From: Bacillus nakamurai
Lineage (GTDB): Bacteria > Bacillota > Bacilli > Bacillales > Bacillaceae
DNA length: 64,000 nucleotides
NCBI RefSeq assembly: GCF_001584325.1
Contig: NZ_LSAZ01000041.1
Span: 434,001 to 498,000 of the forward strand
Direction of reading: 5' to 3'
Part shown: in pieces, positions 1 to 8,899 of the stretch
How the letters are laid out: every line of letters begins with the position of its first letter
How positions within the stretch are numbered: position 1 is the first letter of the stretch
Made by a program: the position numbers and the translations under genes
Notes under the pieces: model-generated
Database searches by the model: none
The model's input: only the letters and a program-made list of their open reading frames with translations
What the model was told of the DNA's origin: nothing

Positions 1-105
1 ATGGTTTAAACTGGTATTTTATGGATTTGTAAAGTATTTTTTGTGAAATGTGAATAGACATTATAAAACACACAAGTTAAAATATGTAAAAAAGGGGGAT
101 AGACA

Positions 106-534
106 TTGAAAAAAATATGGATAAGTATTGTTGTTTTTTTATTATGTTTTTGCGGAATACAGTCTGTTAAAGCTGCTACAACTGACTTCGGATTGAAAAC
201 GAGTTTTACATTGGATGGAGATGCTAAAGAGTTTTATATAGATGACCCCGGAGCTGTAACAGCTGACGATTATTTTTTAGGATACAAGTTCACCATTATG
301 AATAATTCATCATGCGGGTTAAATATGAAGCTTCAGAGAATGGCATTGAACGGAAATTTTTATACATTAAGTTCTAAAAACTTCAGCGGCAGCTGGTTAA
401 ACCTCAGTGCTCAGGATAAAAAATCGATTGATCCATACCATCAATACAGAATATTAATCGAAAGCGCTTCAAACCTTTGTGAACCTGCTCATGTAAAGGG
501 GTTTTACGGTGTGGGGTATTATCATTTTGATTAA
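106..534 (+). CDS. small secreted protein of unknown function
   Basis: This is a 142-residue protein that I do not recognise. It begins with a clear Sec signal peptide: a short Lys-Lys start, a hydrophobic stretch to about residue 18, and a likely cleavage site after VKA near residue 23. The mature part is about 119 residues with two cysteines, which could form a disulfide outside the cell. The start is TTG at 106, chosen because a strong AAGGGGGA ribosome site lies seven bases upstream. A rho-independent terminator follows at once, so it is a single-gene transcript. Its base composition is more AT-rich than the neighbouring backbone genes, and I do not recall a gene like it next to B. subtilis lexA, so it is probably accessory. 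Function unknown. Confidence 0.75.
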   Translation: MKKIWISIVVFLLCFCGIQSVKAATTDFGLKTSFTLDGDAKEFYIDDPGAVTADDYFLGYKFTIMNNSSCGLNMKLQRMALNGNFYTLSSKNFSGSWLNLSAQDKKSIDPYHQYRILIESASNLCEPAHVKGFYGVGYYHFD

Positions 535-546
535 AAAGAGGACGAA

Positions 547-571
547 ACCCGCTGTGAAAGCGGGATTTTTT
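547..571 (+). terminator. rho-independent terminator of the secreted-protein gene
   Basis: A GC-rich hairpin (CCCGCT, loop, AGCGGG) is followed by a run of six T, 12 bases after the stop codon of the gene ending at 534. Confidence 0.8.
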
Positions 572-744
572 ATGTATACAATGTTTGCGCCGGATTAAAT
601 ACTTATTGTACTATGTACTAAATTTTCAATGTTGTAAATAATCTGCCGCTCAATAAAAACTGTACAAATAATGATGAATGACCCCGACCAAATCCATAAA
701 GTCTGCACTTTGGTAAAAAAGTTTCCTTAAAGAAACATTATTAG

Positions 745-773
745 TTGATTTCAAAACCATAATGTTGGATAAT
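745..773 (+). promoter_or_regulatory. sigma-A-like promoter with no coding gene downstream
   Basis: TTGATT (745-750), a 17-base spacer and GATAAT (768-773) fit the sigma-A consensus and spacing. Transcription would start near 780, only about 30 bases before a strong terminator stem, so the product would be a short untranslated RNA. The rest of the 535-905 gap holds only terminators and no supportable ORF. Confidence 0.5.
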
Positions 774-779
774 AAGGAT

Positions 780-848
780 GTAAGCATGATGTAAGTTTTT
801 CCTCCTTAGCAGGTTCGTTTCCAAGCCAGGGCGAACCTGCTTTTTTTT
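780..848 (+). ncRNA. candidate small RNA (~69 nt) upstream of lexA
   Basis: Between the promoter at 745-773 and a strong terminator (GCAGGTTCG at 809-817 pairing with CGAACCTGC at 832-840, then eight T) lies a transcript of about 69 nt with no credible ORF. Its unpaired 5' part contains TTTTTCCTCCTT at 796-807, which is complementary to a consensus Shine-Dalgarno sequence. That is the kind of seed used by C-rich regulatory RNAs such as FsrA and RoxS. The promoter, terminator and motif are visible; the regulatory role is inference. It could instead be a leftover promoter-terminator pair from a deleted gene. Confidence 0.4.
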
Positions 849-852
849 GACA

Positions 853-884
853 ATAAAAAAGCCCCTTTCTGAAAGGGGCTTTTA
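853..884 (-). terminator. lexA terminator
   Basis: The perfect stem AGCCCCTTTC/GAAAGGGGCT at 860-880 is followed on the minus strand by a T run, about 20 bases beyond the lexA stop. It lies back to back with the plus-strand terminator ending at 848. Confidence 0.85.
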
Positions 885-905
885 ATAAATGTAAGTTTAG
901 TAGAA

Positions 906-1526
906 TCAATGAACGGTTCTGAATACGCCGATGACTTTTCCGAGAATACTTACATTCTGCAGGATAATCGGTTCCATCGTCGGATTTTCCGGCTGCAGAC
1001 GCACGTAATTCTCTTCTTTATAGAAGCGCTTGACCGTCGCTTCATCATCCTCCGTCATAGCCACAACGATTTCACCGTTATTCGCCGTATTTTGCTGTTT
1101 GACAATGACGTAGTCTTTGTCAAAAATGCCGGCGTCAATCATACTTTCACCCATAATTTCTAACATAAACACATGTTCGCCCGGGGGAACCATACGATCC
1201 GGAAGAGGGAAATATTCGTCGATATTTTCAACGGCCGTAATCGGTATTCCAGCCGTTACTTTTCCGATAACGGGAACGTTTACGACCTGGCTTTTCGGAA
1301 TTTGAACTTCTTCTTCATCTAATACCTCTATCGCTCTCGGTTTGGTAGGATCCCGTCTGATCAGGCCTTTTGTCTCTAACCGTGCCAAATGTCCGTGGAC
1401 GGTTGAACTGGAGGCCAGTCCTACAGCTTCTCCAATCTCTCTTACAGAAGGCGGATACCCTTTAGTTTTAACTTCTTCTTTAATAAATCGCAGGATATCA
1501 AGTTGCCTTTTTGATAGCTTCGTCAT
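906..1526 (-). CDS. lexA: LexA, SOS transcriptional repressor
   Basis: This is the repressor of the SOS regulon, which cleaves itself when RecA filaments form on single-stranded DNA. The 206-residue protein has an N-terminal winged-helix DNA-binding domain (about residues 1-65) and a C-terminal S24-type protease domain. The Ala-Gly cleavage site is at 92-93, the catalytic Ser128 sits in GESM, and Lys166 sits in ATVKRF. The ATG at 1526 was chosen over an upstream in-frame start because GAGGTG lies just before it and the length then matches the family (205-206). It is divergent from yneA-yneB-ynzC, with LexA boxes in the shared intergenic region. It therefore controls both its own transcription and the neighbouring operon. 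Confidence 0.97.
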   Translation of the reverse strand: MTKLSKRQLDILRFIKEEVKTKGYPPSVREIGEAVGLASSSTVHGHLARLETKGLIRRDPTKPRAIEVLDEEEVQIPKSQVVNVPVIGKVTAGIPITAVENIDEYFPLPDRMVPPGEHVFMLEIMGESMIDAGIFDKDYVIVKQQNTANNGEIVVAMTEDDEATVKRFYKEENYVRLQPENPTMEPIILQNVSILGKVIGVFRTVH

Positions 1527-1584
1527 TTTTCGCACCTCAAAACGTCGATTTTAAGTAGATTATAGCATGATTTTCCTGACAGTA

Positions 1585-1598
1585 CAAACATAGGTTCG
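1585..1598. promoter_or_regulatory. LexA operator (lexA proximal)
   Basis: CAAACATAGGTTCG is, on the minus strand, CGAACCTATGTTTG, a perfect match to the Bacillus LexA box CGAAC-N4-GTTYG. It lies 59 bases upstream of the lexA start codon and should mediate autorepression. Confidence 0.85.
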
Positions 1599-1608
1599 AA
1601 AAAAACGA

Positions 1609-1636
1609 TTGACAGAAACGTTTGTTCGTATATACT
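1609..1636 (+). promoter_or_regulatory. yneA promoter overlapped by a LexA operator
   Basis: TTGACA (1609-1614), a 16-base spacer and TATACT (1631-1636) form a strong sigma-A promoter for yneA-yneB-ynzC. A LexA box, GAAACGTTTGTTCG (1615-1628, AAC-N4-GTTCG core intact), fills the spacer. LexA binding would therefore block RNA polymerase directly. Confidence 0.8.
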
Positions 1637-1651
1637 GAATGATATGAAAAG

Positions 1652-1665
1652 CGAACAAACATTCT
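1652..1665. promoter_or_regulatory. LexA operator (yneA proximal)
   Basis: CGAACAAACATTCT has a perfect left half of the LexA box and a weaker right half. It lies 17 bases upstream of the yneA start and is the third box of the lexA-yneA intergenic region. Confidence 0.65.
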
Positions 1666-1682
1666 TATTGGAGGTTGTTTTG

Positions 1683-1994
1683 ATGGCTAAAGAATCTATC
1701 ATATTTGTCGGTCTGTTCACTGCGATTTTAGGCGCTGCTATTTTACTTGTCTCTTGTGCAGGCAATGATCAAGGGCTTGGCCAGTATGTTAAAATAAAAG
1801 TTCAGGACGGCGATACACTGTGGTCACTTGCTGATCATGTGGCTGAGAAGAAAAAGATTAATAAAGAGGATTTCATTGAATGGGTGACGGAGAATAATCA
1901 TCTCCAAACCGCTGATATAAAACCGGGAGACGAGCTGATTCTTCCTTTGAAGAAAGAGCATCCGGCCGCGTATCAGCTGGCAATTGTCAAATAG
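1683..1994 (+). CDS. yneA: YneA, SOS-induced cell division suppressor
   Basis: YneA delays septation during the SOS response and acts at the outer face of the membrane. The 103-residue protein has an N-terminal transmembrane segment (about residues 5-25) and a C-terminal LysM-type domain (about residues 36-90) with the VQDGDTLWSLADHV signature that binds peptidoglycan. The ATG at 1683 is preceded by GGAGG at eight bases, whereas the longer in-frame start at 1644 has no ribosome site. It is the first gene of yneA-yneB-ynzC, directly under LexA control. In B. subtilis the protein is short-lived and cleared by proteases during recovery. Confidence 0.95.
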   Translation: MAKESIIFVGLFTAILGAAILLVSCAGNDQGLGQYVKIKVQDGDTLWSLADHVAEKKKINKEDFIEWVTENNHLQTADIKPGDELILPLKKEHPAAYQLAIVK

Positions 1995-2660
<666 letters not shown>

Positions 2661-2728
2661 CGTGCATCGGTTGTAAAACACACCGTGATTTAGTAGTATA
2701 TAATCAACACGCACCAAAGGAGTTTATT

Positions 2729-2962
2729 ATGATTTCTAAAGAAAAAATTGCGAGAATTAACGAACTGGCTCACAAAGCAAAAGCAAACACGATAACAGAT
2801 GAGGAAAAAGCGGAACAGCAAAAGCTTCGCCAGGAGTATCTGAAAGGCTTCCGCTCTTCAATGAAAAATACATTAAAAAGCGTAAAAATCATTGATCCGG
2901 AAGGAAATGACGTAACTCCAGAAAAATTAAAAAGAGAACAAAAAAATAACAAACTTCATTAA
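2729..2962 (+). CDS. ynzC: YnzC, UPF0291 family small protein
   Basis: This 77-residue soluble helical protein of the UPF0291 (DUF896) family shows the typical N-terminal two-helix region ([13 protein letters not shown]...[12 protein letters not shown]) and a disordered basic tail. It is the third gene of the LexA-controlled yneA operon, 68 bases after yneB, with AAAGGAG before its ATG. The molecular function of the family is unknown. Confidence 0.92.
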   Translation: MISKEKIARINELAHKAKANTITDEEKAEQQKLRQEYLKGFRSSMKNTLKSVKIIDPEGNDVTPEKLKREQKNNKLH

Positions 2963-2963
2963 A

Positions 2964-2998
2964 AAAGAAAGAATACGGCAATATCGTATTCTTTTTTC
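2964..2998 (+). terminator. terminator of the yneA-yneB-ynzC operon
   Basis: The stem AGAATACG/CGTATTCT is followed by a T run, directly after the ynzC stop codon. Confidence 0.85.
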
Positions 2999-3069
2999 GT
3001 ATATACTAATACCAGGCCTTGCTTTACGACAAATTTCAACAAGTTTATCTCAAATTTAAGCTGAAAGAG

Positions 3070-3098
3070 TTGAGAAAAAGTCGGCATCGCTTTATGAT
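3070..3098 (+). promoter_or_regulatory. tkt promoter
   Basis: TTGAGA (3070-3075), a 17-base spacer and TATGAT (3093-3098) lie 33 bases upstream of the tkt start, consistent with a constitutive sigma-A promoter. Confidence 0.6.
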
Positions 3099-3130
3099 GA
3101 AAGGGTACAACAATAAGGAAGGGGATTATG

Positions 3131-5134
3131 ATGGATACAATTGAAAAGAAATCAGTTGCCACCATACGTACATTATCTATAGACGCTATTGAAAAAGCAA
3201 ATTCAGGACATCCGGGCATGCCGATGGGGGCTGCGCCGATGGCATACACGTTATGGACGAATTTTATGAATGTGAATCCGCAGAATCCGAGCTGGTTTAA
3301 CCGCGACCGCTTTGTATTATCTGCAGGGCACGGTTCAATGCTTTTATACAGCATGCTGCACTTGAGCGGATATGATCTCAGCATTGACGACCTCAAACAA
3401 TTCCGCCAATGGGGAAGCAAAACACCTGGACATCCGGAGTTCGGGCATACAGCAGGTGTGGACGCAACGACTGGGCCTCTTGGTCAGGGTATCGCTATGG
3501 CAGTCGGAATGGCACTGGCTGAACGCCATTTGGCTGAAACATATAACCGTGATTCATTCAACGTGGTTGATCATTATACATACAGCATTTGCGGTGACGG
3601 CGACCTGATGGAAGGTATCTCTTCTGAAGCTGCTTCACTTGCAGGCCATCTTCAATTAGGCCGGCTTATCGTACTATACGATTCTAATGACATTTCTTTA
3701 GACGGCGATTTAGACCGCTCTTTCTCTGAAAATGTCAAACAGCGTTTTGAAGCAATGAATTGGGAAGTCCTTTATGTAGAGGACGGAAACAATATTAACG
3801 AATTGACGGCGGCGATTGAAAAAGCGCGCCAAAATGATAAAAAACCGACATTAATCGAAGTGAAAACAACAATCGGCTTCGGTTCTCCAAACCGCGCGGG
3901 CACATCTGGCGTTCACGGCGCTCCGTTAGGAAAAGAGGAGAGCAAGCTTACGAAAGAAGCATATGCTTGGACATTTGAAGAGGATTTCCATGTGCCTGAA
4001 GAAGTGTATGAGCATTTCCGTAAAGCTGTTAAAGAAGCTGGAGAGAAAAAAGAACAGGAATGGAATGAGCTGTTCGCCGCTTATAAAGAAAAATATCCTG
4101 AGCTTGCTGAAGAATTGTCACTCGGCATCAAAGGCGAGCTTCCGAAAGACTGGGATCAAGAAGTTCCGGTTTATGAAAAAGGAAGCAGCCTTGCTTCACG
4201 GGCATCTTCAGGTGAGGTGCTGAACGGCATCGCTAAAAAAGTTCCTTTCTTTGTCGGGGGATCTGCGGATCTTGCAGGCTCAAATAAAACGACAATAAAA
4301 AATGCGGGGGACTGTACGGCAAAAGACTACTCCGGCAAAAACTTCTGGTTCGGTGTTCGTGAATTTGCCATGGGAGCTGCCTTAAACGGAATGGCGCTTC
4401 ACGGCGGCCTTCGCGTCTTCGGCGGTACATTCTTTGTATTCTCTGATTATTTAAGACCGGCCATTCGTCTTGCTTCTTTAATGGGGCTCCCTGTGACATA
4501 CGTTTTCACACATGACAGCATTGCCGTAGGTGAGGACGGTCCGACTCACGAACCAATTGAGCAGCTTGCTTCTTTACGCGCACTTCCGAATCTTTCCGTT
4601 ATCAGACCTGCAGATGGAAATGAGACAGCAGCTGCCTGGAAGCTCGCAGTTCAAAGCAAAGACCATCCGACGGCGCTTGTGCTGACACGTCAAAATCTGC
4701 CTACCATCGATCAGTCGGCTGATGAAGCGTCAGCAGGAGTAGAAAAAGGAGCATATGTCGTTTCTAAAGCTCAAACGGATTCACCGGATGCTCTTCTTTT
4801 AGCTACAGGATCTGAAGTCGGGCTTGCGATTGAAGCACAGGCGAAGCTTGCTGAAGATAACATTCAAGTATCAGTTGTCAGCATGCCGAGCTGGGATCGT
4901 TTTGAAAAACAATCAGCAGAGTACAAAAACAGCGTGCTTCCGCCGAATGTGACAAAACGTCTTGCGATTGAAATGGGATCTTCATTCGGATGGGGCAAAT
5001 TTACCGGCCTTGATGGAGACGTTCTCGCAATTGACCGCTTTGGCGCTTCTGCTCCGGGAGAAACAATTATGAAGGAATATGGCTTTACAGCAGAAAACGT
5101 GGCTGACCGCGTGAAGAAACTAGTAAACAAATAA
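3131..5134 (+). CDS. tkt: transketolase
   Basis: Transketolase moves two-carbon units between sugar phosphates in the non-oxidative pentose phosphate pathway, using thiamine diphosphate and Mg2+. The 667-residue protein has the expected order: a pyrophosphate-binding domain with GDGDLMEG (about residue 155) and the NSGHPG histidine near the N-terminus, a pyrimidine-binding domain around residues 355-530, and a C-terminal domain. The second of two adjacent ATG codons (3131) was chosen because it agrees with the B. subtilis protein and places the GGAAGGGGA site at better spacing. It is a single-gene unit with its own promoter and terminator. Confidence 0.97.
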   Translation: MDTIEKKSVATIRTLSIDAIEKANSGHPGMPMGAAPMAYTLWTNFMNVNPQNPSWFNRDRFVLSAGHGSMLLYSMLHLSGYDLSIDDLKQFRQWGSKTPGHPEFGHTAGVDATTGPLGQGIAMAVGMALAERHLAETYNRDSFNVVDHYTYSICGDGDLMEGISSEAASLAGHLQLGRLIVLYDSNDISLDGDLDRSFSENVKQRFEAMNWEVLYVEDGNNINELTAAIEKARQNDKKPTLIEVKTTIGFGSPNRAGTSGVHGAPLGKEESKLTKEAYAWTFEEDFHVPEEVYEHFRKAVKEAGEKKEQEWNELFAAYKEKYPELAEELSLGIKGELPKDWDQEVPVYEKGSSLASRASSGEVLNGIAKKVPFFVGGSADLAGSNKTTIKNAGDCTAKDYSGKNFWFGVREFAMGAALNGMALHGGLRVFGGTFFVFSDYLRPAIRLASLMGLPVTYVFTHDSIAVGEDGPTHEPIEQLASLRALPNLSVIRPADGNETAAAWKLAVQSKDHPTALVLTRQNLPTIDQSADEASAGVEKGAYVVSKAQTDSPDALLLATGSEVGLAIEAQAKLAEDNIQVSVVSMPSWDRFEKQSAEYKNSVLPPNVTKRLAIEMGSSFGWGKFTGLDGDVLAIDRFGASAPGETIMKEYGFTAENVADRVKKLVNK

Positions 5135-5141
5135 GCATGAC

Positions 5142-5172
5142 AAAAGAGGATGAGTCAAATCATCCTCTTTTT
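5142..5172 (+). terminator. tkt terminator
   Basis: The long stem AAAGAGGATGA/TCATCCTCTTT with a T-rich 3' end begins eight bases after the tkt stop. Confidence 0.85.
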
Positions 5173-5181
5173 CATGTATAT

Positions 5182-5247
5182 ACGACAAAAATAGAAGGGG
5201 CGCCATAACAGTAATAGACAATTCTTTCTTTTCTTCTTTTGTATAAT
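5182..5247 (+). promoter_or_regulatory. sirA promoter region with Spo0A-box-like sites
   Basis: A TATAAT -10 element lies at 5242-5247 with no good -35. Two sequences resembling inverted Spo0A boxes (TTTGTCG-like) are present: ACGACAAA at 5182-5189 and TAGACAAT at 5214-5221. B. subtilis sirA is known to be activated by Spo0A; the exact sites here are inference. Confidence 0.4.
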
Positions 5248-5287
5248 AGAGAGCAATAAATGAAGTGCTGTAAAAGGGGATGAGGAA

Positions 5288-5734
5288 ATGGAACGTCATT
5301 ACTATACGTACCTGATCAAGGAAGAGTTTGCGAACCACTACTTTGGGCGGGAAACCGCTATGTTTGAGCTGTTTCAAGACTATCATTGGACAAATCTAAC
5401 ACCCCAGCAAAATCAGCTGCTTGAAAAGCAGATTCAATATATAACAGAACCGATCCCGGTTTTACATATGCATCAGCGCCTGCAGCTGCATTTAAGCCGT
5501 GTGAGTTACAGCCGTTTGGATTCGATTTACCGCCTGACTCTGCCGAAAGCAAAGGGCCATGCCTCTTTTATGATGAAAGAAAACTTGATTGAGATTGCAG
5601 CATCCGGAGATTATGAGGCGGAAACGATTTTCTTTGAGATTCTCCGCAAAATCAGTCCGTGCTTTCTTGCTATGGATTTTAAAACGCGGCGGTACGGGTG
5701 GTTAAATCCGGTCAAGGAAAGAAATTTTGTCTAA
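5288..5734 (+). CDS. sirA: SirA, sporulation inhibitor of DnaA-dependent replication
   Basis: SirA (formerly YneE) is made at the start of sporulation. It binds domain I of DnaA and blocks new rounds of replication, so that the cell enters sporulation with two chromosomes. The 148-residue sequence is close to the family throughout, including the N-terminal YYTYLIKEEFANHYFGRE region. It is preceded by AAAGGGG and stands alone between tkt and yneF. Expression is expected to depend on high Spo0A~P. Confidence 0.92.
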   Translation: MERHYYTYLIKEEFANHYFGRETAMFELFQDYHWTNLTPQQNQLLEKQIQYITEPIPVLHMHQRLQLHLSRVSYSRLDSIYRLTLPKAKGHASFMMKENLIEIAASGDYEAETIFFEILRKISPCFLAMDFKTRRYGWLNPVKERNFV

Positions 5735-5819
5735 AACCGAGGAAAAAGAGATGTAAATGTTGTATAATAGCCTTTGGTTTAGTACACTTTAAACTAGACA
5801 ACATGAAGGAGGAAATAAA

Positions 5820-6038
5820 ATGACTTTATGGGTTGGCATCCTAGTGGGCGTTGTGGCATTGCTCATAGGTGTTGCACTCGGGTTTTTTATTGCTCGTAAA
5901 TATATGATGAGCTATTTGAAAAAGAATCCGCCTATTAATGAACAAATGTTACGCATGATGATGATGCAAATGGGAATGAAACCTTCTCAAAAGAAAATTA
6001 ACCAAATGATGAAAGCCATGAATAATCAAACGAAATAA
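5820..6038 (+). CDS. yneF: YneF, UPF0154 single-pass membrane protein
   Basis: This 72-residue protein has one N-terminal membrane helix (about residues 3-26). The cytoplasmic tail is rich in methionine and lysine ([17 protein letters not shown]), which is typical of UPF0154. A strong AAGGAGG precedes the ATG. It is conserved in Firmicutes and abundant in B. subtilis, but its function is unknown. Confidence 0.93.
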   Translation: MTLWVGILVGVVALLIGVALGFFIARKYMMSYLKKNPPINEQMLRMMMMQMGMKPSQKKINQMMKAMNNQTK

Positions 6039-6077
6039 TACGTAAAGATTATGATATAGAGAAACATGGTTATAAAA

Positions 6078-6108
6078 TAAAAAACCCTCGCCGGGTTTTT
6101 TATTTTGG
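6078..6108. terminator. bidirectional terminator between yneF and ynzD
   Basis: The stem AAAAAACCC/GGGTTTTTT around a CTCGCC-type loop gives T runs on both strands and serves the converging yneF and ynzD. Confidence 0.8.
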
Positions 6109-6116
6109 CATATTTT

Positions 6117-6284
6117 TCACCCCATACTGCCGGTGTGCAGTTCCTTTTGATATTGTATGAGAAGGTGGTCAAGCTCCTGGCTGAGTTCTATCGTAATGTG
6201 AGATGTCATTCCGTTCGTCATGACGATTTGAAGCAGCTCCGCCCGTTTCTTTTCAATTTCATTTAATAGATGCTCTCTAATCAC
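6117..6284 (-). CDS. ynzD: YnzD, Spo0E-like aspartyl phosphatase
   Basis: This small helical-hairpin protein belongs to the Spo0E family and carries the signature SQELD. Members dephosphorylate Spo0A~P and so delay sporulation. The GTG at 6284 (55 residues) is chosen because AAAGGA lies nine bases upstream. An in-frame ATG at 6317 would give 66 residues but has no ribosome site. It lies close to sirA, itself a sporulation gene, but is transcribed on the opposite strand. Confidence 0.85.
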   Translation of the reverse strand: MIREHLLNEIEKKRAELLQIVMTNGMTSHITIELSQELDHLLIQYQKELHTGSMG

Positions 6285-6486
6285 AGGGATATATCCTTTC
6301 ATACATAAATCTTTCATTGATTGCTATTATTATATCCATATTTATACTGTCTTTCAAATAAGAAGGAGTATAATATCTCGATGTCAAATTAAATTATATA
6401 AGCTTTTTCTATAAAAAGTAATCCTTCGCGGAAAAGTGTTAAAAAAATGAAATGATTTTGTCATAAGCTGAAAGGAGTGTGTCACG

Positions 6487-7191
6487 TTGAGTTTTAATTA
6501 CTTTCTGACATTTGGGGCCGGTTTCCTGTCTTTCATTTCTCCATGCTGCCTGCCTCTGTATCCCGCTTTTTTGTCATATATAACAGGTGTCAGTATGGAT
6601 GAGGTCAAAACAGAAAAGGTGCTTTTACAAAAGCGAGGGCTGTTCCATACGCTTTGTTTTTTGCTTGGTTTCTCAGTGGTTTTTATCGCATTGGGCTACG
6701 GAACCTCGTTTATCGGCAGTCTGTTTACGCATTATCATGAAGCGATCAGGCAGCTCGGCGCCATTTTGCTGATATTGTTCGGCCTGATTACAGCCGGTGT
6801 GTTTCAGCCGAAGATGATGATGAAAGAGCGGCGGATTCATTTTAAGCACCGGCCGGGGGGATTTGTCGGTTCCGTCCTGATCGGGCTCGCTTTTGCCGCC
6901 GGCTGGTCGCCTTGCAGCGGGCCTATTTTAGGAGCTGTGTTTTCTTTGGCTGGTACGAATCCTTCTTCTGCAGTGCCGTACATGATTTTATATGTACTCG
7001 GGTTTGCCATTCCATTTCTTATTCTCTCTTTTTTTATTACAAGGATGAATTGGATTCGCAAACATCAGCTTCTTATGATGAGAGCAGGCGGTATTCTCAT
7101 GATAGTAATCGGGGTTATGCTGTTTTTTAATTGGATGAGCTTTATCCTGATCATTCTGTCAAATCTTTTTGGAGGATTCACAGGACTCTAA
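6487..7191 (+). CDS. ccdA: CcdA, thiol-disulfide transport protein for cytochrome c maturation
   Basis: CcdA carries reducing equivalents across the membrane, from thioredoxin to extracytoplasmic thiol proteins, for cytochrome c biogenesis and spore cortex synthesis. The 234-residue protein has about six membrane helices. The two redox cysteines of the family are visible in [14 protein letters not shown] (Cys20/Cys21) and GWSPCSGP (Cys143). The TTG start at 6487 is supported by AAAGGAG nine bases upstream. It is followed by yneI and ccdC in the same order as in B. subtilis. Confidence 0.96.
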   Translation: MSFNYFLTFGAGFLSFISPCCLPLYPAFLSYITGVSMDEVKTEKVLLQKRGLFHTLCFLLGFSVVFIALGYGTSFIGSLFTHYHEAIRQLGAILLILFGLITAGVFQPKMMMKERRIHFKHRPGGFVGSVLIGLAFAAGWSPCSGPILGAVFSLAGTNPSSAVPYMILYVLGFAIPFLILSFFITRMNWIRKHQLLMMRAGGILMIVIGVMLFFNWMSFILIILSNLFGGFTGL

Positions 7192-7275
7192 GGAATAAAT
7201 AACTTTTGAGCTATTATATACCCTTTCGTTTTTGGTACAATAAGACTAGTGAATGATGAATATTTGGAGGGGAAT

Positions 7276-7638
7276 ATGACACGAGTTTTAGTTGTAGATG
7301 ACGCCAAGTTCATGAGGGTGAAAATCAGAGAAATCCTGGAATCGGCGAATTACATAGTGGCCGGAGAAGCAGCGGACGGCGAGGAAGCGTCGGCTCTGTA
7401 TCAAAAGCTCCGGCCCGACCTGGTGACAATGGACATTACCATGCCGGTGAAAAACGGCATCAAGGCGCTTCAAGACATTTTATCTTTTGATCCGAAAGCG
7501 AATGTCATCATGTGCACCGCCATGCGCCAGCAGCGGATCGTTCTGGAGGCGATTGAATTAGGCGCGAAAGACTTTATTGTTAAACCGTTTGAAGAATCGA
7601 AAGTCCTGGAGGCCGTGGCCCGTGTAATGGGAACGTAA
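7276..7638 (+). CDS. yneI: YneI, stand-alone CheY-like response regulator
   Basis: The 120-residue protein is a single receiver domain. The acidic pair is Asp8-Asp9, the phospho-acceptor is Asp53 in TMDITMP, the switch residue is Thr81 and the conserved lysine is Lys103 in IVKPF. There is no output domain. The ATG at 7276 has GGAGGGG just upstream and the B. subtilis protein has the same length; the longer GTG start at 7249 is not supported. It lies between ccdA and ccdC and is also called ccdB, but its phosphodonor and role are unknown. Confidence 0.93.
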   Translation: MTRVLVVDDAKFMRVKIREILESANYIVAGEAADGEEASALYQKLRPDLVTMDITMPVKNGIKALQDILSFDPKANVIMCTAMRQQRIVLEAIELGAKDFIVKPFEESKVLEAVARVMGT

Positions 7639-7726
7639 ACGTGTTTTCTTTTCAAATTGGTTTTTTTTATGTTTTTGGAGTATAGTATATAGTATCAAAC
7701 TCCGTGCAAGCAAAGGAATGATAAAT

Positions 7727-8209
7727 ATGATGATTATAATTTCATCTGTTATTGCAGCGGCCATGGCAATTGCCGTGATGATTGTCAGGATTAAATCCTC
7801 CGACAAGCCCGCTTCACCGAAAAAAATTATTCTCCCGCCGATCTTTATGAGCACGGGAGCGCTTATGTTTTTTATTCCATTCTTCAGAGTGACTGGAGAA
7901 GAATTTTTGGAGGCCATAACGTTAGGCGTCATTTTCTCTATTTTTCTAATAAAAACTTCTAAATTTGAAATTAAAAATAATGAGATCTACTTAAAGCGGT
8001 CAAAGGCGTTTGTCTTTATCCTCATCGGGTTATTGGTCATCAGAATTGCGATGAAATCCATTTTAAGCACGACGATTGATTACGGAGCTTTAAGCGGGAT
8101 GTTTTGGATTTTAGCCTTCGGGATGATCGTGCCTTGGCGGATCGCCATGTTTGTTTCTTACCGCAAGCTTTCTAATGAGCTGAAGACTGCTGATATTCAG
8201 ATGAATTAA
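7727..8209 (+). CDS. ccdC: CcdC-type membrane protein (YneJ)
   Basis: The 160-residue membrane protein has about five hydrophobic segments (residues 2-20, 38-58, 64-78, 90-108 and 118-138) and a short cytoplasmic tail. The ATG at 7727 is nine bases from AAAGGA and gives the family length; the ATG at 7718 overlaps that site. It is the last gene of the ccdA-yneI-ccdC group. The name comes from the cluster; in B. subtilis it is dispensable for cytochrome c synthesis and its function is unclear. Confidence 0.92.
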   Translation: MMIIISSVIAAAMAIAVMIVRIKSSDKPASPKKIILPPIFMSTGALMFFIPFFRVTGEEFLEAITLGVIFSIFLIKTSKFEIKNNEIYLKRSKAFVFILIGLLVIRIAMKSILSTTIDYGALSGMFWILAFGMIVPWRIAMFVSYRKLSNELKTADIQMN

Positions 8210-8240
8210 AACCTTTCCGTCTGCCGGAAAGGTTTTTTAT
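8208..8240. terminator. bidirectional terminator between ccdC and yneK
   Basis: The stem AAACCTTTCCG/CGGAAAGGTTT with T runs on both strands overlaps the ends of the converging ccdC and yneK. Confidence 0.85.
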
Positions 8241-8665
8241 TTAAGCAAAGTGCGATAAGGCGTGAGATCAATCTGTTTTTCACGAAGATGCTTTTTCAGA
8301 AATTGATGATCCCGTTTAGGGGTTGCCAGTATATATCCTCTGATAATTAAATCCTGGTTCATTTGTTCGGCTTCTTCTTGTAGAGAAAGTTCACCGATCT
8401 TTCCGGCGATTTTCGCTTTTGCGACGTCTCTGAACAGCTCCGGTACGGGAGCGACCAATTCATCCAAAAATGCTTTGTCGTGCGGGCTCCATAAGTGTCT
8501 GCTTTTTTCAATGTAATAGTCCTGCCAATCCAGTTCTGACCGGCCGTCTTCTTTCGGTAAGCGTTTTAAAAATTTCCGAAACATAAAAAACCCGCCGATT
8601 GACAATAAACCGATCATCACGATGACCCAAAATAAAATAAACCACATAAACCAGCCTGCCAGCAT
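8237..8665 (-). CDS. yneK: YneK, DUF2621 membrane protein
   Basis: The 142-residue protein has an N-terminal transmembrane helix (about residues 5-30) and a soluble domain of about 110 residues characteristic of DUF2621. Its ribosome site GGAGG lies just upstream of the ATG. It is conserved in this position in Bacillus; function unknown. The gap to cotM (8666-8857) is AT-rich and should hold the yneK promoter. I see nothing else in it. Confidence 0.88.
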   Translation of the reverse strand: MLAGWFMWFILFWVIVMIGLLSIGGFFMFRKFLKRLPKEDGRSELDWQDYYIEKSRHLWSPHDKAFLDELVAPVPELFRDVAKAKIAGKIGELSLQEEAEQMNQDLIIRGYILATPKRDHQFLKKHLREKQIDLTPYRTLLK

Positions 8666-8857
8666 AGTTCTACCGCCTCCTTACTTTAACCATATTGTAT
8701 ACGAAGCAGGAATAGAAGAACATGAAAAAAAAGAATAGAAAAAAAGATAGACGTCTAGTCAAATGAATTCATAGATCATATTCTATTGTATAGTGATTCT
8801 GCTATTTGGCCATGGGAGACTCACTTTTGAGGGTATATGACAAAAACGAGCGGACAA

Positions 8858-8895
8858 AAAAGTCACTTTCATTGAGGGATGAAAGTGACTTTTTA
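8858..8895 (-). terminator. cotM terminator
   Basis: The stem AAAGTCACTTTCAT/ATGAAAGTGACTTT with a T run on the minus strand lies just past the cotM stop. Confidence 0.85.
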
Positions 8896-8899
8896 TGTC

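Noticed and set aside
1644-1994. Longer form of YneA starting at 1644.
   Set aside because: That start overlaps the LexA box at 1652-1665 and lacks a ribosome site; the ATG at 1683 has GGAGG and matches the family length.
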